DNA of 64,000 nucleotides from Croceicoccus marinus (GTDB lineage Bacteria; Pseudomonadota; Alphaproteobacteria; Sphingomonadales; Sphingomonadaceae): assembly GCF_001661675.2 (NCBI RefSeq), contig NZ_CP019602.1:769501-833500 (forward strand), given 5' to 3'. This document shows, piece after piece, positions 8,456 to 16,862 of this stretch; position 1 is the stretch's first letter, and every line of letters begins with the position of its first letter. The position numbers and the translations under genes are program-made. Under the pieces are notes generated by a model. The model saw only the letters and a program-made list of their open reading frames with translations. It had not been told where the DNA came from and made no database searches.

Positions 8456-10602
8456 ACGCGCCCGCCGTTATCGACCGCGCCGCCGCCGCGCCGCTGTTGG
8501 ACACGCGCCTCACCGTGCCCGGCATGCGCTGCGCGGGCTGCATCGCCAAGATCGAGCGCGGGCTGAACGCGCTGGAGGGCGTCGAGCAGGCGCGCGTCAA
8601 TTTCTCCGCGAAACGCGTGGCGGTGCGGCACGGCCCCTCGCTGGACGAGGACGATCTGGTAAAGGCGCTGCGCCATCTGGGCTTCGAGGGGCAGGCCGCC
8701 GCCGCCGATCCGCTGGTCCGGGACGAGCGCGAAACCCGCGCGCTGCTGCGCGCGCTGGCGGTGGCGGGGTTCGGCATGATGAACATCATGCTGCTGTCGG
8801 TCAGCGTCTGGTCGGGCGCGGGCGGGGTGACGCGCGACCTGTTCCACTGGCTGTCAGCGATCATCGCCCTGCCGGTCGTCGCTTTTGCGGGACGGCCCTT
8901 CTTTGCCTCCGCCGCCATGGCGCTGCGTTATCGCCGGACCAACATGGACGTGCCGATCTCCATCGGCGTGCTGCTGGCGACAGGCCTCAGCCTCTATGAA
9001 ACCGTCACGGGCGGAGAGCATGCCTATTTCGACGGCGCGGTGATGCTGCTGTTCTTCCTGCTGGCGGGCCGCGCGCTGGATGCGGCGATGCGCGGACGCA
9101 CCCGCGCGGGCATCGGCGCGCTGCTGGGGCGGATGGGACGCAGCGCGGGCGTGGTCCAGCCCGACGGATCGGTTCGCCGGGTAACGGCCGACGCGCTGGA
9201 GCCAGGCATGCTGATGCTGGTCGCGGCGGGCGAGGCGCTGGCCGCCGACGGCGTGCTGGAAGGTGGCGGACTGGAAGGCGGCGGGGCCACCATCGACAAC
9301 GCGATGCTGACCGGCGAAAGCACGCCCGAACAGGTCGCGGAGGGATCAGCGGTCCATGCAGGCGCGATCAACCTGATGCACCCGATCCGCGTGCGCGTCA
9401 CCCGCACCGGCAGCGATACCGCGCTTGCCGAGATCGCGCGGCTGATGGACGAGGCGGGGCAGTCGCGCAATTTTTATGTCCGCATCGCCGACCGCGCCTC
9501 GCGCCTCTATGCGCCGGCGGTGCATTCGCTGGCGGCGCTGGCGTTCATCGGCTGGATGATCGCGGGGGCGGGCTGGCACCAGTCGCTGGTGATCGCGATC
9601 GCGGTGCTGATCATCACCTGTCCCTGCGCGATGGGGCTGGCGGTGCCCGCCGCGCAAGTGGTCGCTTCGGGCGCGCTGATCCGGCAGGGCCTGCTGGTCA
9701 AGGACGGCAGCGCATTGGAACGGCTGGCCGAGGTCGACATCGCCCTGTTCGACAAAACCGGCACGCTGACCCTGGGCGAGATGCGCGCCGACACCGGCGG
9801 TCTGTCAGCCGAGCAGAAGGCCGCCGCCCTGGCGCTGGCACAGGCAAGCCGCCATCCGCTCAGCATCGGCCTCGCGAAATCGCTGATGGCGGAAGGGATC
9901 GTGCCTACCGAAGTGACCGACATTCGCGAGGTGGAAGGCGTCGGTATTTCGGGCAGGATCGGCATGCGTGACGTGGCGCTCGAACGCCCGCAGGCGGGGG
10001 GCGAGGGCCCTCGGGTGCAATTGCGGATCGGCGATGATGCGGCCCTCGTCCGCTTCGCGGACCGGCTGCGCCCCGATGCGCCCGCTGTGCTGGCCCGGCT
10101 CCGGAGCCTCGGCGTCGATGCCAGCATCGTGTCCGGCGACAGCGCCGCCGCCGTGGCGCGCATGTCGGCGGATCTCGGCATTCCCGGCGAAGGCGGCATC
10201 TCGCCCACGGGCAAGCTGGAAGCGCTCGCAACCCTCAAGGCCGCCGGTCATCGCCCGCTGATGGTCGGCGACGGGCTGAACGACGGTCCGGCGCTTGCCG
10301 CCGCGCATGCCTCGATCGCGCCGGGCACCGCCAGCGACGCCAGCCAGCAGGCGGCCGACGCGGTCTTCATCGGCGAAAGGCTGATGCCCGCCGCGCTGGC
10401 GGTGCAGGTCGCCCGGCGCACCATGGCCATCGTGCGGCAGAACTTCGGCTTCGCGATCGGCTACAACATCCTTGCGGTTCCGCTGGCGCTGGCGGGCATG
10501 GTCACGCCGCTTATCGCAGCGGTCGCGATGTCGCTCAGCTCGCTGGTCGTCGTGGGCAACTCGCTGCGACTGGCGCGCGCGGCACGGGACCACCGGCCAT
10601 GA
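8452..10602 (+). CDS. ccoI: Copper-translocating P1B-type ATPase CcoI (FixI)
   Basis: 716 aa. An N-terminal heavy-metal-associated domain has the CAGC metal site (27-30). Eight membrane segments are expected, including the CPC ion channel motif (390-392). The phosphorylation motif DKTGTLT begins at Asp434, and the ATP-binding and hinge motif GDGLNDGPAL lies near residue 606. It is the CopA2/FixI-like exporter that supplies copper for the CcoN CuB site rather than a general detoxification pump. This role is inferred from its place in the cco operon. A short Gly-rich duplication (GGGLEGGG) lies in the actuator region. It overlaps ccoH and ccoS by 4 bp each. Confidence 0.96.
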   Translation: MNAPAVIDRAAAAPLLDTRLTVPGMRCAGCIAKIERGLNALEGVEQARVNFSAKRVAVRHGPSLDEDDLVKALRHLGFEGQAAAADPLVRDERETRALLRALAVAGFGMMNIMLLSVSVWSGAGGVTRDLFHWLSAIIALPVVAFAGRPFFASAAMALRYRRTNMDVPISIGVLLATGLSLYETVTGGEHAYFDGAVMLLFFLLAGRALDAAMRGRTRAGIGALLGRMGRSAGVVQPDGSVRRVTADALEPGMLMLVAAGEALAADGVLEGGGLEGGGATIDNAMLTGESTPEQVAEGSAVHAGAINLMHPIRVRVTRTGSDTALAEIARLMDEAGQSRNFYVRIADRASRLYAPAVHSLAALAFIGWMIAGAGWHQSLVIAIAVLIITCPCAMGLAVPAAQVVASGALIRQGLLVKDGSALERLAEVDIALFDKTGTLTLGEMRADTGGLSAEQKAAALALAQASRHPLSIGLAKSLMAEGIVPTEVTDIREVEGVGISGRIGMRDVALERPQAGGEGPRVQLRIGDDAALVRFADRLRPDAPAVLARLRSLGVDASIVSGDSAAAVARMSADLGIPGEGGISPTGKLEALATLKAAGHRPLMVGDGLNDGPALAAAHASIAPGTASDASQQAADAVFIGERLMPAALAVQVARRTMAIVRQNFGFAIGYNILAVPLALAGMVTPLIAAVAMSLSSLVVVGNSLRLARAARDHRP

Positions 10603-10754
10603 GCGTGCTCGTCTATCTCATCCCGGTCGCGCTGGGCATGGGCGGGGCGGGGCTGGCGCTGTTCTTCTGGGCGATGCGCGACGGCCAGTTCGAGGATCTG
10701 GACGGCGCGGCCAATCGCATCCTGATCGACGACGAGGAAGGTGAGGACGCATGA
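10599..10754 (+). CDS. ccoS: cbb3 oxidase maturation protein CcoS
   Basis: A 51-aa protein with a single membrane helix (LVYLIPVALGMGGAGLALFFWAM) followed by the conserved DGQFEDLDGAANRIL(I)DD signature of CcoS/FixS. CcoS is required to insert cofactors into CcoN. It is linked to both neighbours by 4-bp overlaps. Confidence 0.95.
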   Translation: MSVLVYLIPVALGMGGAGLALFFWAMRDGQFEDLDGAANRILIDDEEGEDA

Positions 10755-10969
10755 TCGCGCCCGCCTTTGCCTTGGTCGCCCTGCTGCCGCTGGCCATCGG
10801 CAGCCCGCCTCCATCGGCCGCGACCATGCACGTCACCATCTGTTCCGGCGCGCAGAGCCGCACGGTCGAGATCCCGATCCCCGGCAAGGATCCCGCCATG
10901 CCGCCGCCGTGCCCCGCCAAGGCGTGCCATGCCGGATGCAACCGCAAGCAATTTGATCCATCGCAATGA
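10751..10969 (+). CDS. Small exported protein with four cysteines, between ccoS and hemN
   Basis: 72 aa, family not recognised. The first ~24 residues form a signal peptide (hydrophobic LVALLPLAIG, then small residues before ATMHV). The mature part has Cys31, Cys54, Cys59 and Cys63 and one His (His60) within the sequence CPAKACHAGCNRK, a plausible metal- or disulfide-forming site. It is joined by ATGA overlaps to both ccoS and hemN, so it is co-translated with the oxidase operon. A periplasmic role in copper or haem handling for cbb3 is a guess from context only. Base composition matches its neighbours. Confidence 0.7.
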   Translation: MIAPAFALVALLPLAIGSPPPSAATMHVTICSGAQSRTVEIPIPGKDPAMPPPCPAKACHAGCNRKQFDPSQ

Positions 10970-12315
10970 CGACAGGGGCGGGCCGCGCGAAACAGGCTGG
11001 CATGTGGCCTTATCATCCCGACCTGCTCGCGGCACCTGTCCCGCGCTACACCAGCTTCCCGACCGCCGCCGAGTTCGCGGAGATCGAGCCGGGCGCCTAT
11101 CGCCATGCGCTGCAGACGGTGGAGGGCGACGTCTCTCTCTATGTCCATATCCCGTTCTGCGAGAAGATCTGCTTCTATTGCGGGTGCAACACCGGCGCGG
11201 CGGGGCGGCGGCACCGGCTGGAAAGCTATCTCGACGCCTTGCACCGCGAGATCGAGACGGTTTCGGCGCTGCTGCCCCCCGGCACGCGGGTGCGGCGCGT
11301 GTCCTTCGGCGGCGGCAGTCCCAATGCCATCGCGCCGACCGATTTCGTCCGGCTGGTCGATGCGCTGACGATCCGCTTCGGCCTGTCGGACCCCATCTGG
11401 TCAATCGAACTCGACCCGCGCACCATGTCGCGGGAATGGGGGACGGTGATCGAACGCGTCGGCATCCAGCGCGCCAGCCTGGGCGTGCAGACATTCGCCG
11501 CGCATTGCCAGCAGCGGATCGGCCGTGTCCAGTCAGAGGACATGATCCTGCGCACCACCGACATGCTGCGCGATGCGGGGGTCTCCTCGCTGAACTTCGA
11601 CCTGATGTACGGGCTGCCGGGGCAGGACCGCGACGATCTGCTCGACAGCCTTCAGCGCACCCGGGTGCTGGGCGCGGACCGGATCGCGCTGTTCGGCTAT
11701 GCCCATGTGCCGCACGTGATCCCGCGCCAGCGCGCCATCGACGACAGCGACATGCCCGATCAGGCCGAGCGTTTCGCCATGGCCAGCCTGGGCTTTGCCT
11801 ATCTGGTGACGCATGGCTACATGCCGGTCGGCTTCGACCATTTCGCGCGCGCGGGCGGCGATCCGCTGGCGCGCGCGGCGATCGAGGGGACGCTGCACCG
11901 CAATTTCCAGGGCTTCACCGACGACGACGCGCCCAATCTGATCGGGCTGGGCGCATCGGCGATCAGCTCCTTCCCGCATCTGCTGGCGCAGAATCAGAAG
12001 AACAGCGGCCGCTATCGCATGCGCGCCGGGGCGGGCCATCTGGCTACCGAACGCGGCATCCACCGCAGCGCCGGAGACCGCCTGCGCGGCGATGTGATCG
12101 AGAGGCTGCTGTGTTCGGGCCGTGCGCGGATCCGCCCGCTGATGTCGCCCGCGATCTGCCACGCGCTCGAACCGTTCCTGGAACGCGGGCTGGTGTTGCT
12201 GTCGGGCGAGCAGCTCGAGATCATGGCGGACGGACTGCCCTATGCGCGGACCATCGCCGCGCTGCTCGATCCCTATCGCCAGCACTCGCCGCGGCGGTTC
12301 AGTTCGGCGGTCTGA
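10966..12315 (+). CDS. hemN: Oxygen-independent coproporphyrinogen III oxidase
   Basis: 449-aa radical SAM enzyme. The HIPFCEKICFYCGCN motif places the cluster cysteines at 65, 69 and 72. The YTSFPTA entry motif, the GGGSPN glycine motif and the DLMYGLPGQ stretch are typical of HemN. It converts coproporphyrinogen III to protoporphyrinogen IX without O2, supplying haem when oxygen is too scarce for HemF. It is last in the cco transcript by overlap (4 bp with the small exported protein), so the same FNR box probably controls it. Confidence 0.95.
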   Translation: MTTGAGRAKQAGMWPYHPDLLAAPVPRYTSFPTAAEFAEIEPGAYRHALQTVEGDVSLYVHIPFCEKICFYCGCNTGAAGRRHRLESYLDALHREIETVSALLPPGTRVRRVSFGGGSPNAIAPTDFVRLVDALTIRFGLSDPIWSIELDPRTMSREWGTVIERVGIQRASLGVQTFAAHCQQRIGRVQSEDMILRTTDMLRDAGVSSLNFDLMYGLPGQDRDDLLDSLQRTRVLGADRIALFGYAHVPHVIPRQRAIDDSDMPDQAERFAMASLGFAYLVTHGYMPVGFDHFARAGGDPLARAAIEGTLHRNFQGFTDDDAPNLIGLGASAISSFPHLLAQNQKNSGRYRMRAGAGHLATERGIHRSAGDRLRGDVIERLLCSGRARIRPLMSPAICHALEPFLERGLVLLSGEQLEIMADGLPYARTIAALLDPYRQHSPRRFSSAV

Positions 12316-12341
12316 CCCGGCCCGCAAGCAAAGGAGTTTCC

Positions 12342-12617
12342 ATGCCACTCTGGTTCTTTCCCGCTCTGGTCGGCATCCTCGCCGCCGCCAGCCTGCTCGC
12401 GGGGATCTGGCTGCTGCTGCATCCGCGCGACGTGGCGGCGGTGTTCGCCAGGCATTCTTCGAGCGAGCTTACGCGCGGGCCGGGCAAGAGGCGGGCAAGC
12501 GATGGCGCGGTATGGACAGCGATCATCGTGTTCAACGCCGGATGGATAGGCGCACTGGTCGTCTGGCTGTTCGTGATGGGCGGCGATGCCAATCTCGTCA
12601 CCGACGCCTCGCTCTGA
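12342..12617 (+). CDS. Small two-helix membrane protein after hemN
   Basis: 91 aa, no family recognised. It has two membrane segments (about residues 4-27 and 57-79) joined by a basic loop, and a strong AAGGAG site 6 bp before the ATG at 12342. It follows hemN by 26 bp on the same strand and is convergent, 4 bp apart, with the tauE-like gene, so it is probably the last gene of the cbb3 transcript. Confidence 0.72.
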   Translation: MPLWFFPALVGILAAASLLAGIWLLLHPRDVAAVFARHSSSELTRGPGKRRASDGAVWTAIIVFNAGWIGALVVWLFVMGGDANLVTDASL

Positions 12618-12621
12618 CGGT

Positions 12622-13401
12622 TCAGATCGCGCCCGCGGCGATATAGAGGCCGACCGCGATCACCAGCACCGCAAAAGCCCTTTCCATCAGCGTCTTGTGT
12701 CCCGAAAGCCTTTGGCCGGCAACGATCCCCACAACGGCCCCGCCGATCCCGCCCGCCACCAGCAGCGCGGTCGTCGGCCAGTCGACATAACCCGACAGCG
12801 CATAGGATGTCGCCGTGGTCAGTCCCAGCGCCGTCACCACCACCAGCGAAGTGCCGACGGCGTAGGCGAACGGCATGGCGGTCGCCGCGATCAGCGCGGG
12901 CACGATCAGGAAGCCGCCGCCGATCCCGAAGAACCCCGCCGCCAGACCGACTCCCAGCCCCAGCGGCACGAGGCGCGGCAACAATACGCGTGCGGTGCCG
13001 CGCGACAGCCGCACATCGGGATCGTCGGCGCGCCTGCGCCCGCGCAGCATCGAGAGGCCGACCCCGATCATCAGCAGGCCGAACAGCATCAGCAGGCGCG
13101 TGCCGTCGACCGACTTGCCGATCTCGGCCCCGATGGCTGCGCCGATGATCCCGGCCGCCGCGAACACGATGGCGCAGGGCCATTTGACCATCCCGCCTTT
13201 CGCATGACCGGCAAGGCTGGCCAGCGCATTGGCCGTGACCGCTACCGCCGCCGTGCCGATCGCCGCATGGGTGGAGCCGATGCCGACCACATAGACCAGC
13301 AGCGGCACCGCCAGGATCGATCCGCCGCCGCCAACCAGCCCCAGCACGGTGCCGATCACCCCGCCCGACAGCAGCGCCAACGCGATCTGGATGGCGGTCA
13401 T
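12622..13401 (-). CDS. TauE/SafE family sulfite/sulfur-anion exporter
   Basis: 259 aa with about eight membrane segments. Glycine-rich repeats GLVGGGGSILAVPLLVY and GFFGIGGGFLIVPALI mark the two halves of the TauE/SafE (DUF81) family. Members export sulfite, sulfoacetate or related organosulfur anions. It is the third gene after a BigR/SqrR-like repressor and a rhodanese, a setting that fits removal of sulfite or thiosulfate made during persulfide oxidation. The start is 6 bp after the rhodanese stop. Confidence 0.9.
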   Translation of the reverse strand: MTAIQIALALLSGGVIGTVLGLVGGGGSILAVPLLVYVVGIGSTHAAIGTAAVAVTANALASLAGHAKGGMVKWPCAIVFAAAGIIGAAIGAEIGKSVDGTRLLMLFGLLMIGVGLSMLRGRRRADDPDVRLSRGTARVLLPRLVPLGLGVGLAAGFFGIGGGFLIVPALIAATAMPFAYAVGTSLVVVTALGLTTATSYALSGYVDWPTTALLVAGGIGGAVVGIVAGQRLSGHKTLMERAFAVLVIAVGLYIAAGAI

Positions 13402-13407
13402 CCTGCA

Positions 13408-13923
13408 TCAGCCCGCCATGCGCCGGTTCCACGGCATGTGCCGCAGCATGGTCGCCATGCCGCACCATCCGGTGATCCCCGCGACCATCAGCCCCGCGCC
13501 GACGAAAGCCGACAGGCCGAAGAAGCCGGGGCCGACCAGAAAGCCCAGCACCACGCCCAGCAGCGCCAGCGAACCCGCCGCGATCTGCACCTGCCGCATC
13601 AGCTCGAGCGGCTGGCCGGTGTCCTTCGCCACGTCGAAACCGGCCTGCCGCCACGCGTCGAGCCCGCCTTCGATCATGTAACAATCCGCACCGGCGGCAG
13701 CCGACAGGCGCGCCGCATTGGCCTGCGTCCTCGCGCCCGAGCGGCAGTGATACACCACCGGCGCGCCGGTCCTTTCCATGCGGTCGATGTCAGTCACCGG
13801 CACGTTGCGCGCACCGGGGATGCTTTCGCGGGCGAATTCGTCGGGTCCGCGAATGTCGACAAGCGCCGCGCCGCTTTCGATCAGCCTTTTGGCTTCGCGC
13901 GGCGAGATGGGGGTCATGGTCAT
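13408..13923 (-). CDS. Rhodanese domain fused to a DUF2892-like membrane domain
   Basis: 171 aa from ATG 13923. Residues 1-105 form a rhodanese domain with the catalytic loop YHCRSGART (Cys60). The C-terminal part has the two helices of a DUF2892/YgaP-like membrane hairpin. Rhodaneses move sulfane sulfur from persulfide or thiosulfate to acceptors. The membrane hairpin would hold it near the exporter encoded next. The start is 4 bp after the repressor stop, so this is one operon with the genes on both sides. Confidence 0.92.
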   Translation of the reverse strand: MTMTPISPREAKRLIESGAALVDIRGPDEFARESIPGARNVPVTDIDRMERTGAPVVYHCRSGARTQANAARLSAAAGADCYMIEGGLDAWRQAGFDVAKDTGQPLELMRQVQIAAGSLALLGVVLGFLVGPGFFGLSAFVGAGLMVAGITGWCGMATMLRHMPWNRRMAG

Positions 13924-13927
13924 GGGA

Positions 13928-14260
13928 TCAGTCCTCCTGACAATAGAGTTGGTAGAGCACCGCCAGCAGCGTCTCGGTCCGCGGATCGGCGATCCGGTAC
14001 CACAGCGTCTGGCTCTCCCGCCGGAACGCGACGAGGCCTTCGTCGCGCATCTTCGCAAGGTGCTGCGACAGGGCGGACTGCGACAGGCCGACATCGGCCG
14101 AAAGGTCGTTCACCGTCCGCTCGCCATGTTCGACCAGCTTGCACAGCACCATCAGGCGGCGGCCATTGCCGATCGCCTTCAGCAGCTGCGCCACGCCACC
14201 TGCCTTTCGTTCGAAGGCGGCGAGATCCATCGGGAGTTTGAGCATTGTGCGTTCTTTCAT
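13928..14260 (-). CDS. ArsR-type repressor, BigR/SqrR-like persulfide sensor
   Basis: 110-aa winged-helix protein with the HTH LSADVGLSQSALSQHLAKMRDEGLV. It carries exactly two cysteines, Cys40 in RRLMVLCKL and Cys107 in LYQLYCQED. These match the positions of the dithiol switch of BigR and SqrR, where the pair forms a tetrasulfide or disulfide bridge on exposure to persulfide and DNA binding is lost. The metal-binding ELCVCDL motif of metal sensors is absent. It sits between a rhodanese/exporter pair and a divergent persulfide dioxygenase, with an AT-rich shared promoter. Repression of both directions is inferred. Confidence 0.87.
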   Translation of the reverse strand: MKERTMLKLPMDLAAFERKAGGVAQLLKAIGNGRRLMVLCKLVEHGERTVNDLSADVGLSQSALSQHLAKMRDEGLVAFRRESQTLWYRIADPRTETLLAVLYQLYCQED

Positions 14261-14298
14261 ATTATGTACTGCTAATATAGAACATGCTAATATATATA
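14259..14298. promoter_or_regulatory. AT-rich shared operator/promoter of the sulfide module
   Basis: The short divergent region is strikingly AT-rich for this genome. It holds an inverted repeat ATATTA-N8-TAATAT (14259-14278) and two direct copies of TGCTAATATA (14270-14279 and 14285-14294) spaced 15 bp. AT-rich dyads of this kind are the reported binding sites of BigR-type repressors. The first repeat overlaps the repressor start codon, which suggests autoregulation. Confidence 0.6.
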
Positions 14299-14326
14299 GT
14301 CAAGGACAGAAACGAGAGGTTTTTCC

Positions 14327-15241
14327 ATGACTGAACCCACATCCGCCGAACCCGTCATCGAGGCTTTCTTCGATCGGCCCACCAACACGATCAGCTATCT
14401 GGTCGTCGATCCGGCGACGAAGACCGCCGCCGTGATCGACCCCGTGCTCGATTTCGACCTTGCCAGCGGAGAGGTCGATGTCGCCTCGGCCCGCCGCATC
14501 CTTTCGCGGGCACAGGCGCAGGGCTGGACCGTCGCCATGGTGCTCGAAACCCATGCCCACGCCGATCACCTGTCCGCCGCGCCCTTCATCAAGGCGAAGA
14601 CCGGCGCGTTGATCGGCATTGGCGAGCATATCCGCGACGTGCAGAAGATCTTCCGACCGATGTTCGCCTTTGACGAGATGAAGACCGACGGATCGGACTT
14701 CGACCGCCTGTTCGCCGATGGCGAGCGGTTTCCCATCGGCGATCTGGAGGTGGAGGTCATCCACACCCCCGGCCATACTCCCGCCGATGTCGCCTATCGG
14801 ATCGGCGATGCGGTGTTCGTCGGCGATACACTGTTCATGCCCGATTACGGCACGGCCCGCGCCGATTTCCCCGGCGGCGACGCGCGGCAGCTCTATCGCT
14901 CGATGCGCCGGCTGCTCGCCCTGCCGGACGATACGCGCCTGTTCATGTGCCACGACTACAAGGCGCCAGGCCGCGACGACTATCGCTGGGAAACGACCGT
15001 AGGGGAGCAGCGCCAGCACAGCGTCCACGTCCACGACGGCGTGACCGAGGACGAGTTCGTCACGATGCGCGAGGCGCGCGACGCCACGCTGTCCGCGCCG
15101 CGCCTGCTGCTGCCATCGATCCAGGTCAATATCAGGGCAGGGCGCTTCCCGCAGGCGGAGGAGAACGGCGTCCAGTTCCTGCGCATTCCGGTGAAGATCA
15201 GGGGCGACGCGCATCGGGACGAGGCTGCCACCGGGTCCTGA
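14327..15241 (+). CDS. blh: Persulfide dioxygenase-like metallo-beta-lactamase protein (Blh/ETHE1-like)
   Basis: 304 aa. The N-terminal part has the MBL fold with the iron-binding motif THAHADH (His76, His78, Asp80, His81), followed by HTPGHTPADV, FVGDTLFMPDYGTARADFPGGDA and CHDYK, the signature of the Blh/ETHE1 branch that oxidises glutathione persulfide to sulfite. It is divergent from the BigR-like repressor, the arrangement seen in bigR-blh operons. GAGAGG precedes the start by 9 bp. Together with the rhodanese and TauE-like exporter it forms a sulfide detoxification set. Confidence 0.92.
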   Translation: MTEPTSAEPVIEAFFDRPTNTISYLVVDPATKTAAVIDPVLDFDLASGEVDVASARRILSRAQAQGWTVAMVLETHAHADHLSAAPFIKAKTGALIGIGEHIRDVQKIFRPMFAFDEMKTDGSDFDRLFADGERFPIGDLEVEVIHTPGHTPADVAYRIGDAVFVGDTLFMPDYGTARADFPGGDARQLYRSMRRLLALPDDTRLFMCHDYKAPGRDDYRWETTVGEQRQHSVHVHDGVTEDEFVTMREARDATLSAPRLLLPSIQVNIRAGRFPQAEENGVQFLRIPVKIRGDAHRDEAATGS

Positions 15242-15374
15242 AGCGCGAAGACAGCCCCACGATACCCCTGAAGATACACCCAGATGCCCCGGCCCATACT
15301 GAGGACAATGCCCGATGGCCGCGGCCCGCCGCCCGCGTCCGGATGGGGCGGACGGCTACAGGGGCGAACATGCG

Positions 15375-16166
15375 ATGCGATCAAGGGCGAGGGACAGGAT
15401 CGGAACCGCCCTGTCGGCAAGCCCCGCGCCTCCAGCCCTCGTCCTTGTCCTCGTGCTTGTCCTTTCCGCCCGGCAGGCGCAAGCCCAGACGCCGGCACAG
15501 GGCCTTCCCGACCAGCTTGCCATCATCTACCGCGAGGCCAATGCGTCGGAGCGCGACACCATCGAGGATATCGCCAAGCGCCTCTATCCCGCCGACGTCG
15601 CGGGCTTCCTGAAGAGCTGGGAGGACGAAGGCTCGTTCGGCGCCAGCCTCGAGACCGGCAATACCTGGGAGTGGGGCGCCTATGCGGGGGCCGAGCTGAC
15701 CCGCAGGAACAATCTGTGGGAACATCGCTTCTCGGCCGATTTCAACCTGCGCGAGGTCGATGGCGAACGGACCGAGGTACCGCTGAACGGCGCCTATCGC
15801 GCGCGGCGCGACTTTCGCGATTCGCCGGTCTTCGCCTTCGGCTCGCTGGCCTATGCGCGCAATCCGTTCCAGGGCATCGGGCGCCGCTTCACCGAAGTGG
15901 TCGAGGCGGGCTATCAGATCGTGGACACCGACGCCATAGACCGGGAAGCATCGGGCGGGCCGGCCACGCGCCAGACGCGCTTTACCGACGGAACCGCAGA
16001 AAACCGCCTGGCCGTGTTCCTCGACACCGATTTCAGCAGGGACATCACCGACACGCTGGCCTTTTGCGAGCATGTGACGCTGGTGCTGGACGAGGCGAAG
16101 ACCACGCTTACCGACTCGACCGGATGGGACACCATCACCCGGCTCAGCGTCGTTCCAGGTCTTTGA
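15375..16166 (+). CDS. DUF481 (YdiY-like) outer-membrane protein, 3' end looks truncated
   Basis: 263 aa from ATG 15375, with a long basic N-terminus, a hydrophobic segment (ALVLVLVLVLSARQAQA) and then a DUF481 beta-barrel pattern. Features of the family include the GASLETGNTWEWGAYAGAEL opening, paired strands ending in aromatic residues and the FGSLAYARNPFQGIGRRFTEVVEAGYQ stretch. DUF481 proteins are usually porin-like, of ~250-350 aa, with a final strand ending in Phe. Here the penultimate strands are compressed and the sequence stops at VVPGL inside the antiparallel mnhG 3' end (23-bp overlap). This suggests a deletion or frameshift near the junction. Function unknown. Confidence 0.7.
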   Translation: MRSRARDRIGTALSASPAPPALVLVLVLVLSARQAQAQTPAQGLPDQLAIIYREANASERDTIEDIAKRLYPADVAGFLKSWEDEGSFGASLETGNTWEWGAYAGAELTRRNNLWEHRFSADFNLREVDGERTEVPLNGAYRARRDFRDSPVFAFGSLAYARNPFQGIGRRFTEVVEAGYQIVDTDAIDREASGGPATRQTRFTDGTAENRLAVFLDTDFSRDITDTLAFCEHVTLVLDEAKTTLTDSTGWDTITRLSVVPGL

Positions 16167-16584
16167 CCAGGTCGGAACCGGCATCCTCGGTCCCGTTCGC
16201 CGTCTCGACATGGAAGGTGGCCCAGATCTCGCTTTCCGGCAGGCCTTCCTGGATATTGTCGGCGGGGTTGGGATCGATCCGCGTGCCCTGGCGGTGCAGA
16301 TGCGCCTTGGCGATCATGTTGGCGGTGATCGGGGCCGAGATGAACAGGAACAGCGTGATCAGCAGCTCGTGCGCGGTATAGAGCCCGTGATGGACCGGGA
16401 AATAGATCATCGAGGCGACCAGCACGCCGCCCACCCCCAGCGTGGTCGCCTTGGTCGGCCCGTGCAGCCGCGTCATCAGCGACGGCAGCCGCACCAGCCC
16501 CCACGACCCGATCAGCGCGAACGCGCCGCCCAGCAGGATCAGCGCTGCGACCAGGATGTCGGCGATGACCGTCATATCCGTCAC
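16144..16584 (-). CDS. mnhG: Mrp-type Na+/H+ antiporter subunit G
   Basis: 146 aa with three membrane segments near the N-terminus and the GSWGLVRLPSLMTRLHGPTKATTLG motif conserved in MnhG/PhaG. The tail is longer than in most homologues (~100-120 aa) and hydrophilic. It is an accessory subunit of the multisubunit cation/proton antiporter. Last gene of the operon, overlapping mnhF by 4 bp and the opposing DUF481 gene by 23 bp. Confidence 0.92.
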   Translation of the reverse strand: MTDMTVIADILVAALILLGGAFALIGSWGLVRLPSLMTRLHGPTKATTLGVGGVLVASMIYFPVHHGLYTAHELLITLFLFISAPITANMIAKAHLHRQGTRIDPNPADNIQEGLPESEIWATFHVETANGTEDAGSDLVKDLERR

Positions 16585-16862
16585 TCCACGATATCGCCGC
16601 GCAGCAGGAACTTGGCATAGGCGACCGTTCCGACGAAGCCGACCATGGCGAACAGCAGGGCGGATTCGAAATACATCGTCGTGCCCTCGTTGATGCCGAA
16701 CAACACGATCAGCGCGATCGAATTGATGACCATCGTGTCCAGTGCCAGGATCCGGTCCCCGCGCGTCGGCCCCGCGAACAGGCGCCAGACGTTGAGCAAG
16801 ATGGCCAGGCCGATCATGACGAAGCCCAGCGTTATGGCCAGTGCCAGGATGGGGCTGATCAT
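16581..16862 (-). CDS. mnhF: Mrp-type Na+/H+ antiporter subunit F
   Basis: 93 aa with three membrane helices and the conserved GPTRGDRILALDTM segment of MnhF/PhaF. Start at 16862 with a 4-bp overlap with mnhE; the stop overlaps mnhG by 4 bp. Confidence 0.93.
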   Translation of the reverse strand: MISPILALAITLGFVMIGLAILLNVWRLFAGPTRGDRILALDTMVINSIALIVLFGINEGTTMYFESALLFAMVGFVGTVAYAKFLLRGDIVE

